Notes: generated by a model from the sequence alone, not told the origin. 64,000 nt of DNA from Pseudonocardia sp. MH-G8 (GCF_002262885.1 NZ_NKYF01000016.1:62001-126000), one strand, 5' to 3'. Counted from the stretch's first letter, positions 33,063 to 42,000 are shown. Program-made: numbers and translations.

Positions 33063-34009
33063 GCGGCACCGTCGCCACGGGTCGCGGCGGGCTCCTCCCC
33101 CGGCGGGGCCGGGTAGTCGTCGGCGTTGAGCACCCAGCCCGCGCGCTCGGAGAAGTCCGCCCGCGGCGGGCTGAAGATGTCGATCAGCTGGTTGCGCCCG
33201 GTGCCGCACGCCCGCGTCGTGTGGACCGTGGGCGGCGGGATGACCGCCACCGACGGGCTGCCGACGACGCGGTGCTCGTCGGGCCGCCACTGGTCCATGT
33301 CGGGCGTCCACGGCGTGCGGATGTGGTGCTCGAACTCGCCCGCCACCGCCAGCGAGCACTGCTGGAAGTCGTCGTGGTGGTGCGGGGAGAGCTTGTTGCG
33401 CGGGCGCGGCCCGTCGAACGGCTCCAGGAAGTTGACCATGAACGACCGGGTCCGGTAGATCCGGCCGAACCGGCCGGGCTCGGCCGGGACCTCGTCCGGC
33501 CGGTACACCCGCAGCCGGTCGCCGCCGGCCGGGGCGGGCCACGGCTGCAGCGGCGCCACCCGTGCGTGCGGCTCGGCGTAGTCGGCGGCGTTGACCGCGA
33601 GCTCGGCGAGGTCGGTGCTGCGGTCGTCGAACAGCCGGACCGGCTCCACCTCGGCGCAGGCCCGGACCGAGGAGTCGCCGGCCGGGACCACGACCACCGC
33701 CACCCCCCGGATCTCGCGGCACTCCCCCGCGGCCTCGACGACGACGTGCGCGTCGGCCGCGGTGAGCAGGAGGACGTACTCGTGTTCCTGCGCGGTGCGC
33801 TCCAGGACCTGCCCGGGCGCCAGCCGGGACAGCGCCACGACGAAGTTCTGCCCGCGCACCACCCAGGTGCGCCCGGAGCGCTCGTCGTCGATCCGGGGGG
33901 TCTCGTCGAACTCGGTGTAGGCGGGGGCGGCGATCGGTGCGTCCAGCGCGACGGCGCGGGTCTGCGTCGTCGTGACCAGCGCGGACCGCGGATCGGTCGG
34001 GTCGTACAC
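33059..34009 (-). CDS. Cupin-fold protein of unknown function
   Basis: 316 residues. A bicupin layout is likely. The N-terminal half has VVALSRLAPGQVLER and HEYVLLLTAADA; the C-terminal half has the metal-type motif SPHHHDDFQQCSLAVAGEFE followed by VIPPPTVHTT. GTG 34009 has AAGGGAC upstream. In the operon with a DUF6282 hydrolase, BKACE and SDR it is probably an isomerase or dioxygenase acting on the same substrate. I do not recognise the subfamily. Confidence 0.75.
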   Translation of the reverse strand: MYDPTDPRSALVTTTQTRAVALDAPIAAPAYTEFDETPRIDDERSGRTWVVRGQNFVVALSRLAPGQVLERTAQEHEYVLLLTAADAHVVVEAAGECREIRGVAVVVVPAGDSSVRACAEVEPVRLFDDRSTDLAELAVNAADYAEPHARVAPLQPWPAPAGGDRLRVYRPDEVPAEPGRFGRIYRTRSFMVNFLEPFDGPRPRNKLSPHHHDDFQQCSLAVAGEFEHHIRTPWTPDMDQWRPDEHRVVGSPSVAVIPPPTVHTTRACGTGRNQLIDIFSPPRADFSERAGWVLNADDYPAPPGEEPAATRGDGAA

Positions 34010-34041
34010 GGCAGGTGTCCCTTCTGCGCAGCGGATGGAGG

Positions 34042-34935
34042 TCAGTCGAGGCCCAGCAGGTAGGTCGGGTTGTCGACGAGCATCCGGCGGAGGTTCTTCT
34101 CGTCGACGCCGTGGTCCAGCAGGGCGGTCGTCACCTCGATGAACGCGTCGACCGGGCGGGTGCGGCCGATCTGGCCCAGGTCGGAGGCGAGCACGGTGCG
34201 CTCGACACCGACCGCCTCGATCCACTCCAGCAGCACCTCGATGCCGAAGTGCTGGTGGTCGTCGGGCAGGTACATGCCGACCTCGTGCTCGACGAACACA
34301 CCACGCTCGGCCAGCGCCACGCCCTGGGCGACGGTGAGGTCGGTGATGAAGTTCGGGTGGCTGACCGCCATGCGTTCCACACCGCGCTCGACACCGACGG
34401 CGAACAGCTCGGCCATGTCGTCGGGGTGCAGGTGCCCGCCGTTGAGGACGGCGCCGGACTCGGCGACCACGTCGGCGACCTGGACCACCTCGGGGCGCAA
34501 CCGGCCCTCGTCGTCGTGGAGGAGCACCGGGACGGTCGTGAGCTGGACGGCGCTGCTCGGGAACCCGAGCGCGAGGGCCTCCTCCTGGAACTCGATGTGG
34601 CGCCGGGAGGAGAAGGTCGGGAACCAGACGATCTTGCCGCCCATCCGCACGCACATCTCGACGGCGTACGGGTTGATCCCGCCGACCTGGTTGTTCAGCA
34701 CGATGCCGCCGAACACCCGGGTGCTGATCCCCTCGAACGAGCGGTGGGCCGCCTGCAGGTCCATCACCGTGTTGTGGTGGTGGGACTTGGCCACGAACGC
34801 CCTCATGTTGATCCGCTGACCGTCGCGCGCGCCGTCGACGTGGTCGAACTCCCGCGGGAACGGGCCTGGACCGGAGTGGCAGTGCAGGTCGACCATCCCG
34901 TCGAGGATCCGGGCGACGGCGGGGCTGGCTTCCAT
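34042..34935 (-). CDS. DUF6282-type amidohydrolase-fold hydrolase
   Basis: 297 residues. Metal-binding residues of the amidohydrolase/PHP kind: DLHCHSGPGPFPRE at the N-terminus, FVAKSHHHNTV, GGHLHPDD, VSHPNF and a late Asp in LASDLGQIG. ATG 34935 is chosen because AGGAGG lies 4 bases upstream, correcting a longer open frame. First gene of the leftward operon and divergent from the IclR regulator, so it may open the ring or hydrolyse the amide or lactone of the inducing compound. Confidence 0.82.
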   Translation of the reverse strand: MEASPAVARILDGMVDLHCHSGPGPFPREFDHVDGARDGQRINMRAFVAKSHHHNTVMDLQAAHRSFEGISTRVFGGIVLNNQVGGINPYAVEMCVRMGGKIVWFPTFSSRRHIEFQEEALALGFPSSAVQLTTVPVLLHDDEGRLRPEVVQVADVVAESGAVLNGGHLHPDDMAELFAVGVERGVERMAVSHPNFITDLTVAQGVALAERGVFVEHEVGMYLPDDHQHFGIEVLLEWIEAVGVERTVLASDLGQIGRTRPVDAFIEVTTALLDHGVDEKNLRRMLVDNPTYLLGLD

Positions 34936-35172
34936 GGGTCCTCCTGACGACGGCGACCGCACCGACAGTGGACGACCACATGCTGCACTGTCAATCCATC
35001 ATGTGAACGAGAGACCGTCTCACTCGCGAGCACAACCGTGATACGCACCTTGTTTTGTTCGCATGGCCGTTGCTGTGTCCACGATGCGGTAGTACGGTCG
35101 ATACCGTCGTCAGGGCACCCAGGCACACTGCGCGGCGTGAACCGCCAGTTCTCATCGCGAACGGAGACTCGG
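34936..35172. promoter_or_regulatory. Divergent control region between the DUF6282 operon and iclR
   Basis: 237 bp without a gene. GAGAC-C-GTCTC (35011-35021) is a short perfect inverted repeat roughly midway, and ACATG/CATGT elements occur near 34978 and 35000. An IclR-type regulator encoded alongside would be expected to bind here; which element it uses cannot be told from one sequence. Confidence 0.45.
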
Positions 35173-35949
35173 ATGTCCGACAGGAACGACGACACCCGGT
35201 CCGGGGGCACCGAGATCCAGGCCGTGGACCGCGCGGCCCAGATCCTGCGGCTGTTCGGACCAGAGACCCCCGAACTCACGGCCGCCGAGGCCGCCGAACG
35301 GCTCGACCTCAACCGGACGACGACCTACCGGTACTGCACCTCGCTGGTGTCGGCAGGCCTCCTGGAACGCGGTGTCGCTGCCGGCACCTTCGTCCCCGGA
35401 GCGCTGCTGCTGCAGCTCGGGGCGTTCGCGATCGGGCGGCGCAAGGTCGTGGACCTCGCGCCGAACCACATGCGCGAGCTCTGCACGACGACCGGCCTGA
35501 CCACCGTGCTCAGCCTGTGGGGGTCGACCGGTCCGATCGTCTCCCGGGTCGAGGAGGATTCGACCCGGGCCGTGGTGGTGACCGTCCGCGTGGGCACCCA
35601 GCTCTCGCTCGTGACGGCGCAGGCGAAGGTCTTCCTGGCCCACATGGTCGACCAGCTCCGGGTGGATCGCCTGCTGGGCAGCGTGCCCGAGGGCAGCCGG
35701 ACCGAGCTGGTCCGCGAGGTCCGCGAGCTCGCCGGCACCGACCGCGTCGCGCTCGGCGCGGACGGCTTCGGCGTGCACGCCATGGCCGCCCCCGTCTTCG
35801 ACGAGTACAGCATCTGCGCCAGCCTCGCGCTGATCGCCACCGACGACATGCTGCCGCTGGAGCCCGAGAGCCGTGTCGCCGTCCAGCTGCGCGAGACCGC
35901 CCGCTCGCTGAGCAAGGCCATGGGCGCGGAACGCCGCCCCCAGCGCTGA
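35173..35949 (+). CDS. IclR-family transcriptional regulator
   Basis: 258 residues. A winged HTH (QAVDRAAQILRLFG through LTAAEAAERLDLNRTTTYRY) is followed by the IclR effector domain (MRELCTTTGLTTVLSLWG; FGVHAMAAPVFDEYS). ATG 35173 has GGAG 8 bases upstream; earlier in-frame starts lack a ribosome site. It is divergent from the hydrolase-BKACE operon and followed 38 bases later by the MFS gene, so it probably responds to the imported substrate. Confidence 0.9.
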   Translation: MSDRNDDTRSGGTEIQAVDRAAQILRLFGPETPELTAAEAAERLDLNRTTTYRYCTSLVSAGLLERGVAAGTFVPGALLLQLGAFAIGRRKVVDLAPNHMRELCTTTGLTTVLSLWGSTGPIVSRVEEDSTRAVVVTVRVGTQLSLVTAQAKVFLAHMVDQLRVDRLLGSVPEGSRTELVREVRELAGTDRVALGADGFGVHAMAAPVFDEYSICASLALIATDDMLPLEPESRVAVQLRETARSLSKAMGAERRPQR

Positions 35950-35987
35950 CCCCGCCCCGGCCGCCGGGGCCCGATCGGAGGACACCG

Positions 35988-37349
35988 ATGTCCACGACGT
36001 CCAGCAACCCCGTGCCGCCCGCGGCGAACACCGCCCGGGACCCCGGGCGCGCCGCCCTGCGCGGCGGGATCTTCGGCTACTACGCCGACCAGTTCGACAT
36101 CTTCGTCCCGATCGTCACGCTCGCCCCGGCGATGATCTACTTCCAGGCGGCCGACATCTCGACGACCGCGGCGGCGTGGATCGCCGCCGGGGTGTTCGCC
36201 TCCACGCTCGTGGCCCGCCCGCTCGGCGCGGCGGTCTTCGGCCACTTCGCCGACAAGGTCGGCCGGCGGATCACCACCATGGTCGCCGTGGCCGGTTTCG
36301 GCGTGTCGACGCTGCTCATCGGCCTGCTGCCGGGCCACCAGCAGATCGGCAGCTGGGCGATCGTGGCCCTGATCGGGCTCCGCTTCGTCGCCGGCATCTT
36401 CCTCGGAGGCGAGTACTCCACCGCGGTACCGCTGGCCATGGAATGGAGTCCCCGGGACAAGCGGGGGCTGGCCAGCGGCCTGATCACCGCCACCTCCCCC
36501 GCGGCCACCGCCACGATCGCCGGGCTCACCCTGCTCCTGCTCACCGTCCTGCCCTCGGCCGGGCTCGACAGCGCCTACGTCCAGTGGGGATGGCGCATCC
36601 CGTTCTTCATCGGCGCCCTGCTCGCCGTCGGGCTGTTCGTCTACTACCGGCGCAACGTCGAGGAAGCGCCCTCCTTCGACGCCGCCGAGGCGACCGGATC
36701 CCCGCTGCGGGAGCTGCTCGGCGGGCGGCACCGCCGCGCCCTCCTGCAGGTGTTCGTGCTCATGACGGGCACCTGGATCCTCACCAACATGGGCGTCGCG
36801 GTGCTGCCCGCGACCCTCAAGAACGACGTGGGCCTCGACGACCGGAGCGTCACCGTGATCATGATGATCGCGCCGCTGGCCTGCATCGTGGGCTTCCTCG
36901 TCTGCGCCGTCCTGTCCCAGCGCATCGGGCGACGCCGCTTCTACATCGGGTTCGGGATCGTGGCCGCCGTGCTCGCCTCTGCGTGCTACCTCGGCATCAC
37001 CACGCTGGGAGCCGACGACGTGGTCCTCGCCGGGGTGCTGGCCGCCGCCATGCAGGTGCTGTCGCTGTCGCACTTCGGACCCATCGCCGCCTACCTCACC
37101 GAGCGGTTCCCGGCCTCGATCCGGGCCACGGGCTACGGCGTCGGGTACAGCCTCGCCCTCATCATCCCGGCGTTCTACGCCTTCTACCTCAGCGGGCTCT
37201 CCGCGGTCATCGGCGCCGCCCTCGCACCGGCCGCGCTGATCGTCCTCGGAGGAGCGCTGGTGGCGGTCGGCGCCGCGCTCGGCCCGGAGACGCGCGACGT
37301 CGACATGGCACCCGGCGCGGTCCACGCGCTCAGCGAAGGCGCGACCTGA
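35988..37349 (+). CDS. MFS transporter, metabolite:proton symporter (MHS) type
   Basis: 453 residues with about twelve spans. GGIFGYYADQFDIFVPIVT, RPLGAAVFGHFADKVGRR, FLGGEYSTAVPLAMEWSPRD and WRIPFFIGALLA are features of the sugar/MHS carriers that take up shikimate, citrate, aromatic acids or betaines. RBS GGAGGACACCG precedes the ATG. It is likely the uptake system for the compound degraded by the divergent BKACE operon. Its 3' end overlaps the convergent amidohydrolase gene by 20 bases. Confidence 0.9.
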   Translation: MSTTSSNPVPPAANTARDPGRAALRGGIFGYYADQFDIFVPIVTLAPAMIYFQAADISTTAAAWIAAGVFASTLVARPLGAAVFGHFADKVGRRITTMVAVAGFGVSTLLIGLLPGHQQIGSWAIVALIGLRFVAGIFLGGEYSTAVPLAMEWSPRDKRGLASGLITATSPAATATIAGLTLLLLTVLPSAGLDSAYVQWGWRIPFFIGALLAVGLFVYYRRNVEEAPSFDAAEATGSPLRELLGGRHRRALLQVFVLMTGTWILTNMGVAVLPATLKNDVGLDDRSVTVIMMIAPLACIVGFLVCAVLSQRIGRRRFYIGFGIVAAVLASACYLGITTLGADDVVLAGVLAAAMQVLSLSHFGPIAAYLTERFPASIRATGYGVGYSLALIIPAFYAFYLSGLSAVIGAALAPAALIVLGGALVAVGAALGPETRDVDMAPGAVHALSEGAT

Positions 37350-38556
37350 TCGCCGCGTACGCCGCCGTCACCCCGGTGGTCAGCGTCGGCTCCAGCACGG
37401 GCGCGAAGTGCGGCGAGTGGTTCGAGGGCACCGGGTCGTCGCCGTCGACCACCTCGTCCGGCATTCCGCCGAAGAACCAGTAGACGCCGGGCACACCGAT
37501 CGCCTCGGGCAGGTGACCGAAGTCCTCGCTCCCCATCCGGGGGTCGGTGGTGCTCACGGCGTCGGCGCGCAGCACGCCGGTGAGGGTGCGGGTGAGCTGC
37601 TCGGTGGCGGCGGGGTCGTTGTACAGCAGCGGGAACGTGTAGAGCTCCTCGACGTCGGGCTGCGGCGCCCCGGAGGCCTGGGCCTCCGCGTCGATCACCC
37701 GGCGCAGCGCCGCCAGCACCCGGTCCCGCACCTGCAGGTCCAGGTTGCGGACGTTGACCGTGAACTCGGCGACCGAGGGGATGATGTTCTCCTTCAGCCC
37801 CGCGTGGAAGCTCGCGATCGTGATCACGGCCGCGCGCTGCGGGTGCACCTCCCGGGAGACGATGCTCTGGATCCGCACCACCATGTGCGCCGCCAGCACC
37901 ACCGGGTCGATCGTCGCCTCCGGCTGCGAACCGTGCCCACCGCGACCGTGGACCGTGACCCGCCAGCTGTCGGCCATGGCCATCGCGGCGCCGCTGGTGA
38001 CCTCGACGGTGCCCGCGCGGCCCGGCCACACGTGCTGGCCGAACACGACCTCGGGCCTCGGCACCCGGTCCCACAGGCCGTCGGCGACCATCGCCTCGGC
38101 GCCCGCGCTGGTCTCCTCCCCCGGCTGGAAGAGCAGGACGACCGTCCCGGACCAGGACTCGCGGTTGTCGGTGAGCAGCGTGGCGGCACCGATCGCGCAC
38201 GTGACGTGGACGTCGTGCCCGCACGCGTGCATCACCGGCACCTCGGTGCCGTCGGCGAGCCGGCCCCGCGCGGTGCTGGCGTACTCCAGCCCGGTCAGTT
38301 CCTGCAGCGGCAACGCATCGGTGTCCGCCCGGAACGCGACCACCGGGCCGTCGCCGTTGCGCAGGACGGCGGCCACCCCGGTTCCCCCGACGACGTGGGT
38401 CTCCCACCCCAGCTCGTCCATGCGCTGCCGGATCAGGGCGGCCGTGCGGTGCTCCTGCATCGACAGCTCCGGTGCGGCGTGCAGCCCCCGGTACAGGGAG
38501 TGCAGGTCGTCCTGCAGCGCGGCGGGGATCTGCGGGGGCGCGGGGAGCACGGTCAT
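37330..38556 (-). CDS. M20D-family amidohydrolase (aminoacylase/hippurate hydrolase-like)
   Basis: 408 residues. Metal and catalytic motifs: FRADTDALPLQE, MHACGHDVH, FQPGEETSAGAE, GQHVWP, VHGRGGHGSQP in the dimerisation lid, and GSEDFGHLPE. These enzymes release an amino acid from an acyl, aryl or indolyl conjugate in the cytoplasm. Translationally coupled (ATGA) to a membrane protein gene and thence to DUF5058, so its substrate is probably imported by them. Confidence 0.92.
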   Translation of the reverse strand: MTVLPAPPQIPAALQDDLHSLYRGLHAAPELSMQEHRTAALIRQRMDELGWETHVVGGTGVAAVLRNGDGPVVAFRADTDALPLQELTGLEYASTARGRLADGTEVPVMHACGHDVHVTCAIGAATLLTDNRESWSGTVVLLFQPGEETSAGAEAMVADGLWDRVPRPEVVFGQHVWPGRAGTVEVTSGAAMAMADSWRVTVHGRGGHGSQPEATIDPVVLAAHMVVRIQSIVSREVHPQRAAVITIASFHAGLKENIIPSVAEFTVNVRNLDLQVRDRVLAALRRVIDAEAQASGAPQPDVEELYTFPLLYNDPAATEQLTRTLTGVLRADAVSTTDPRMGSEDFGHLPEAIGVPGVYWFFGGMPDEVVDGDDPVPSNHSPHFAPVLEPTLTTGVTAAYAAIRSRLR

Positions 38557-39290
38557 GGGCTGTCCTTCGTCTCGGGGCGGCCGGGCGCCGGGTGCTGCAC
38601 CGATCGGTTGCGCAGGAACCAGGCCAGGATCATCGTCACCAGCACTACCAGCGCAGTCGCGAAGTTGGCCAGCACGGGCACGGTGGGCACCAGCAGCAGC
38701 TGGGTCACGGCGGCGACCACCACGGCGATGACGGTGACGCGGGGCTGCTTGACGAATGCGGCCAGCTGCACGACGACCGCACCGATGATCGCCGGGAAGA
38801 TGTAGAGCCGCGCCACCTCCACGACGCTCTCCGGGAGCACGCCGACCAGCCAGGTGCCCAGCGCCCCGACCAGCACCAGCAGCGAGACGACGTGCACGAC
38901 CACGGCACCGCAGATCGCCATCACGGCGGCCAGCTCGGCGCGCCTGGTGCCCGGCTTGGCGTCGATCGCGACCTGGGCGACGATCGCCGAGGGCAGCAGC
39001 TTGTTGGCGATGTTCCCGATCATGAACGCCTGGTACATCGCGGCGGGCCCGAGCACCGGGAAGTAGGTGATCGGTTCGATGACCCAGACCGCGGCGAACA
39101 CGGCCGCCACCGCGAGGAATCCGGTCCACAGCTCGGCCTGCGACGGCTGCAGGTCGGTGAGGAACACGAGGTAGGCGGGCGCGGACCAGGACAGGAGCAG
39201 CCCCAGCAGCATGGTGATCCGTCCCCACCGCGAGGTGGTCCGGTCATAGCGCTCGTAGGCCGCCTGCTGGCTGTCGGTCGACGTCGACAC
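38553..39290 (-). CDS. Polytopic membrane protein, partner of DUF5058
   Basis: 245 residues with about six hydrophobic segments; the N- and C-terminal ends are hydrophilic. WVIEPITYFPVLGPAAMYQAF and MIGNIANKLLPSAIVAQVAI resemble conserved intramembrane stretches, the latter like a substrate or ion site. GTG 39290 has GGAGG 8 bases upstream. It is not a known transporter class. Location between DUF5058 and an amidohydrolase suggests half of a two-component carrier for amino-acid conjugates. Confidence 0.75.
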   Translation of the reverse strand: MSTSTDSQQAAYERYDRTTSRWGRITMLLGLLLSWSAPAYLVFLTDLQPSQAELWTGFLAVAAVFAAVWVIEPITYFPVLGPAAMYQAFMIGNIANKLLPSAIVAQVAIDAKPGTRRAELAAVMAICGAVVVHVVSLLVLVGALGTWLVGVLPESVVEVARLYIFPAIIGAVVVQLAAFVKQPRVTVIAVVVAAVTQLLLVPTVPVLANFATALVVLVTMILAWFLRNRSVQHPAPGRPETKDSP

Positions 39291-39320
39291 GGCATGTCCT
39301 CCGCGGGTCCGGGCTCGGTG

Positions 39321-40073
39321 TCAGGACGGGGGCGCGAGACCGGCGCCGTGGGCGAAGTAGGCCACGGCGAGGCCGACGATGATGGAGATCCCCAGCCCCC
39401 ACTCCCGGAGCCAGGCCTGGCGCAGCGCCCTCGCCAGCGCCAGGCAGGCCGTCATGGTCAGAGCGGACACGATGACCGTGATGATGTGCACGGACGTCTT
39501 GCCCAGCTCGGCGATGCCCAGCGAGGCGAACGCGCCCAGCAGGGCGGCCGAGGGGACGATGGCCATCAGCGCCGGGTTCACCGACCGCAGCCGCACGTCC
39601 CCCCGCTTGAGCAGCGGGGTGAGCACGAGTGTCGCGACCATCCACATGCCCCCGGACAGCGCCATCGCGAAGAACGCCACCGCGAACACGTCCGCGGTGT
39701 AGTCCGCACCGCCGAGATCGGCACCCATGGTCGCCGACGCCAGGCTCGCCGACGACACCTCCGTGGCCGCGGAACCGACCAGCCCGATCCGGATGAGCAC
39801 GGCGGGAGTGCCGAAGAGCGCCAGCAGGGCCACCGCCACGATGGCGATGGCGAGCGAGGGGCCGACGGCCGCGACCGCGCCGGAACGGAAGGACGTGCGC
39901 AGGTCCTGCCGGCTGAACCCGATGTCGGGACCGGCGGACCGAGCGGCCCTGACGTAGATCAGCGTCTGCAGGATGATCACGCCGAAGACGGCGAGCGCGC
40001 AGAACCACAACACGGGGAGGTTGGCGTAGTCGGACACCGGTGCGGTGGCCGTGCCGGCACGGACGGGCGTCAT
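39321..40073 (-). CDS. DUF5058-like membrane protein
   Basis: 250 residues with about six to seven spans. The start SDYANLPVLWFCALAVFGVI, the segment SFRSGAVAAVGPSLAIAI and TEVSSASLASATMGADLGG match my recollection of the DUF5058 family, often found with M20 peptidases. No ATPase or binding protein is present nearby. Inference: together with the next gene it forms a secondary transporter feeding the M20 hydrolase. Confidence 0.75.
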   Translation of the reverse strand: MTPVRAGTATAPVSDYANLPVLWFCALAVFGVIILQTLIYVRAARSAGPDIGFSRQDLRTSFRSGAVAAVGPSLAIAIVAVALLALFGTPAVLIRIGLVGSAATEVSSASLASATMGADLGGADYTADVFAVAFFAMALSGGMWMVATLVLTPLLKRGDVRLRSVNPALMAIVPSAALLGAFASLGIAELGKTSVHIITVIVSALTMTACLALARALRQAWLREWGLGISIIVGLAVAYFAHGAGLAPPS

Positions 40074-40114
40074 GGCCGCTCCCAGGCAGGGGTCCTGTCG
40101 CTGGAAGGTAACAG

Positions 40115-40555
40115 TCAGATCTCGACGCCGCAGGCCTCTCGCCCCCGGGACCGCCGGCGCACGAGCAGCACGACGAGCACCGTCACCGCGGCGATCGCGG
40201 CGGGCCCGCGCCACCCCGCGCGCGCCGACGCACCGGCCGCCGCCGTCCGCAGGGCGGCGACGGTCTCGTCCCTCCCGGCCCGGGCCCGCTCCGCGACGTC
40301 GAACCGGGCGGTGAGCTCCGTGGCCGTGGCGCCGACCTCGGCGCGCAGCTCGTCCACTTCCTGGTGGCGCTCGTCGCCCAGCTCCTCGATCTCGCTCTCG
40401 ATCTCGATCTCGGCCTCGAGCTCCTCCACCGACATCGTCGCGCCGTCCACGACGGGCCGGTCGGGCGCGACCGGATCGCCGCCCGACCGCGTACCCCCCG
40501 AGCGCGCGGTGTCACCCGTGTTCGGAGTGCCCTCCGGAGTCGAGCTCGTGCGCAT
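40115..40555 (-). CDS. DUF3618-type membrane-anchored protein
   Basis: 146 residues. An acidic low-complexity start is followed by a strongly acidic coiled coil (VEELEAEIEIESEIEELGDE), a DUF3618-like segment (VDELRAEVGATATELTARFD) and one C-terminal membrane helix (IAAVTVLVVLLVRRR). Such proteins occur in actinobacterial stress and membrane-organisation clusters; function unknown. ATG 40555 is used, preceded by GGGAGC. It may belong to the following leftward operon (41-bp gap). Confidence 0.7.
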   Translation of the reverse strand: MRTSSTPEGTPNTGDTARSGGTRSGGDPVAPDRPVVDGATMSVEELEAEIEIESEIEELGDERHQEVDELRAEVGATATELTARFDVAERARAGRDETVAALRTAAAGASARAGWRGPAAIAAVTVLVVLLVRRRSRGREACGVEI

Positions 40556-40651
40556 CGTGCTGCTCCCGTCTGCCGGCCGTCCTCCTCGCGGGATGACCAC
40601 TTTGCCGGGCGCTCAACCGGCTTGCCCCCGAACGCGATCCGCCGGACGATC

Positions 40652-41242
40652 ATGCAGGTGGACCCGAGCGTGCAGAAGATCATCGATGAGCTGACCGGGG
40701 CCGGGGAGCGCCACGACGCCACCCAGCCCGACCGGTTGCGGCGGTGGCGGGTGCTCGAACCCGACGCGGGCCGCTTCCTGCGGCTCATGGCCCACACGAC
40801 CGGCGCCCGCCGGATCGTCGAGATCGGCACCTCGCGCGGGGTGTCGACGTTGTGGCTCGCGGAGGCCGCGCGCACACTCGGCGCCACGGTCCTCAGCCTC
40901 GACACCGATCCCGCCGCCCAGGCCGACGCCCGCCGCAGCACCGCGGAAGCGGGCCTGGGCGACCGGGTGGAGTTCCGGGTCCAGGACGGCGGCGAGGCGC
41001 TGTCCGCCATGGCGGACGGCGAGGTCGACCTCCTCTTCCTGGACGCCGAACGCACCGAGTACCCCTCGTGGTGGCCCCATCCCGTGCGCGTCCTGCGCCC
41101 CGGTGGGCTCCTCGTCGCGGACAACGCCCTCTCCCACCCCGGCGAGATCGCCCCCTTCCACGACCTCCTCGTGCAGGACCCCGCTCTGCTCGTCACCACG
41201 ATCGCGGTGGGCAAGGGCGAGCTCGTGGCCCTGCGCCGGTGA
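40652..41242 (+). CDS. Class I O-methyltransferase-like protein
   Basis: 196 residues. The SAM-binding loop RRIVEIGTSRGVSTLWLAEA, the acidic turn LSLDTDP, VDLLFLDAERTEY and GGLLVADNAL follow the caffeoyl-CoA/catechol O-methyltransferase pattern (family 3). The ATG has no strong ribosome site. It stands alone, divergent from the DUF3618 gene; the methyl acceptor is unknown. Confidence 0.85.
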   Translation: MQVDPSVQKIIDELTGAGERHDATQPDRLRRWRVLEPDAGRFLRLMAHTTGARRIVEIGTSRGVSTLWLAEAARTLGATVLSLDTDPAAQADARRSTAEAGLGDRVEFRVQDGGEALSAMADGEVDLLFLDAERTEYPSWWPHPVRVLRPGGLLVADNALSHPGEIAPFHDLLVQDPALLVTTIAVGKGELVALRR

Positions 41243-41263
41243 CCGGTCCGGTCGACGCCCCGT

Positions 41264-41289
41264 GGAACATCCCGGGGCCGGCAACGGTT
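41264..41289 (+). promoter_or_regulatory. SigR/SigH-type promoter of msrA
   Basis: GGAAC (41264-41268), exactly 18 bases, then GTT (41287-41289), matching the oxidative-stress sigma factor consensus GGAAT/C-N18-GTT. It lies 58 bases before the msrA ATG. msrA is a known member of the Streptomyces SigR regulon, which supports the call. Confidence 0.7.
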
Positions 41290-41346
41290 GGACCCGGTGG
41301 CCGCCGAGTACCGTCGACGGCCGTGAGAGCACGGGGAGGCGAGCAG

Positions 41347-41865
41347 ATGGCGACCGATCGCGCGATCCTTGCGGGTGGCTGCTTCTGGGGAGCGCAGGAG
41401 CTGCTGCGCAAGCGCCCCGGAGTCGAGTCGACCCGCGTCGGCTACTCGGGCGGCGACACGCCCAACGCGACCTACCGCAACCACGGTGACCACGCCGAGG
41501 CGGTCGAGATCGTCTTCGATCCCGAGGTCATCACCTACCGCGAGCTGCTGGAGTTCTTCTTCCAGATCCACGACCCGTCGACCGCCAACCGGCAGGGCAA
41601 CGACATCGGCCGCAGCTACCGGTCGGCGATCTACTACACCTCCGAGGAGCAGCGGCAGGTGGCGCTCGACACGATCGCCGACGTCGACGCGTCCGGACTG
41701 TGGCCGGGTCCGGTGGTCACGGAGGTCACGGCGGCGGGCCCGTTCTGGAACGCCGAGGAAGAGCACCAGGACTACCTGCAGAAGATCCCCTACGGCTACA
41801 CCTGCCACTTCGTGCGGCCGGGCTGGGTGCTCCCGCACCGCCAGGTCGGGTCCGCCCGGGGCTGA
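41347..41865 (+). CDS. msrA: Peptide-methionine (S)-S-oxide reductase
   Basis: 172 residues. The catalytic motif GGCFWGAQE carries Cys12; GYSGGDTPNATYRNHGDHAE and EFFFQIHDPST are invariant MsrA segments, and EEEHQDYLQK near the C-terminus binds the substrate peptide. GGGGAGG precedes ATG 41347. It repairs oxidised methionine in the cytoplasm. Two further cysteines for recycling are not obvious beyond YTCHF. Confidence 0.96.
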   Translation: MATDRAILAGGCFWGAQELLRKRPGVESTRVGYSGGDTPNATYRNHGDHAEAVEIVFDPEVITYRELLEFFFQIHDPSTANRQGNDIGRSYRSAIYYTSEEQRQVALDTIADVDASGLWPGPVVTEVTAAGPFWNAEEEHQDYLQKIPYGYTCHFVRPGWVLPHRQVGSARG

Positions 41866-41892
41866 CCCGCCCCACCGGCGCCGAAGCCGAGA

Positions 41893-41923
41893 GCCCGCCC
41901 GCGGGGATCCTCCACGGGCGGGC
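41893..41923 (+). terminator. Hairpin terminator after msrA
   Basis: GCCCGCCCG (41893-41901) pairs perfectly with CGGGCGGGC (41915-41923) around a 13-base loop, 28 bases after the msrA stop. It lacks a T-run, as is common in actinobacteria. Confidence 0.65.
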
Positions 41924-41946
41924 ATCGTGGCGTGTCCGGCCGTTCC

Positions 41947-41972
41947 GGAACAACATGCATGCACCGCGCGTT
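41947..41972 (+). promoter_or_regulatory. SigR/SigH-type promoter of the whiB gene
   Basis: GGAAC (41947-41951), 18 bases, then GTT (41970-41972): the same pattern and spacing as before msrA. It lies 129 bases before the WhiB start, leaving a leader that contains the palindrome GTCCCGCGATCGCGGGAC (41983-42000). Confidence 0.6.
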
Positions 41973-41982
41973 GGGATACCTG

Positions 41983-42000
41983 GTCCCGCGATCGCGGGAC
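41983..42000. promoter_or_regulatory. 18-bp perfect palindrome in the whiB leader
   Basis: GTCCCGCGATCGCGGGAC lies just downstream of the expected start of transcription, with about 100 further leader bases before the gene. It could be a repressor site or a leader hairpin. Confidence 0.5.
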
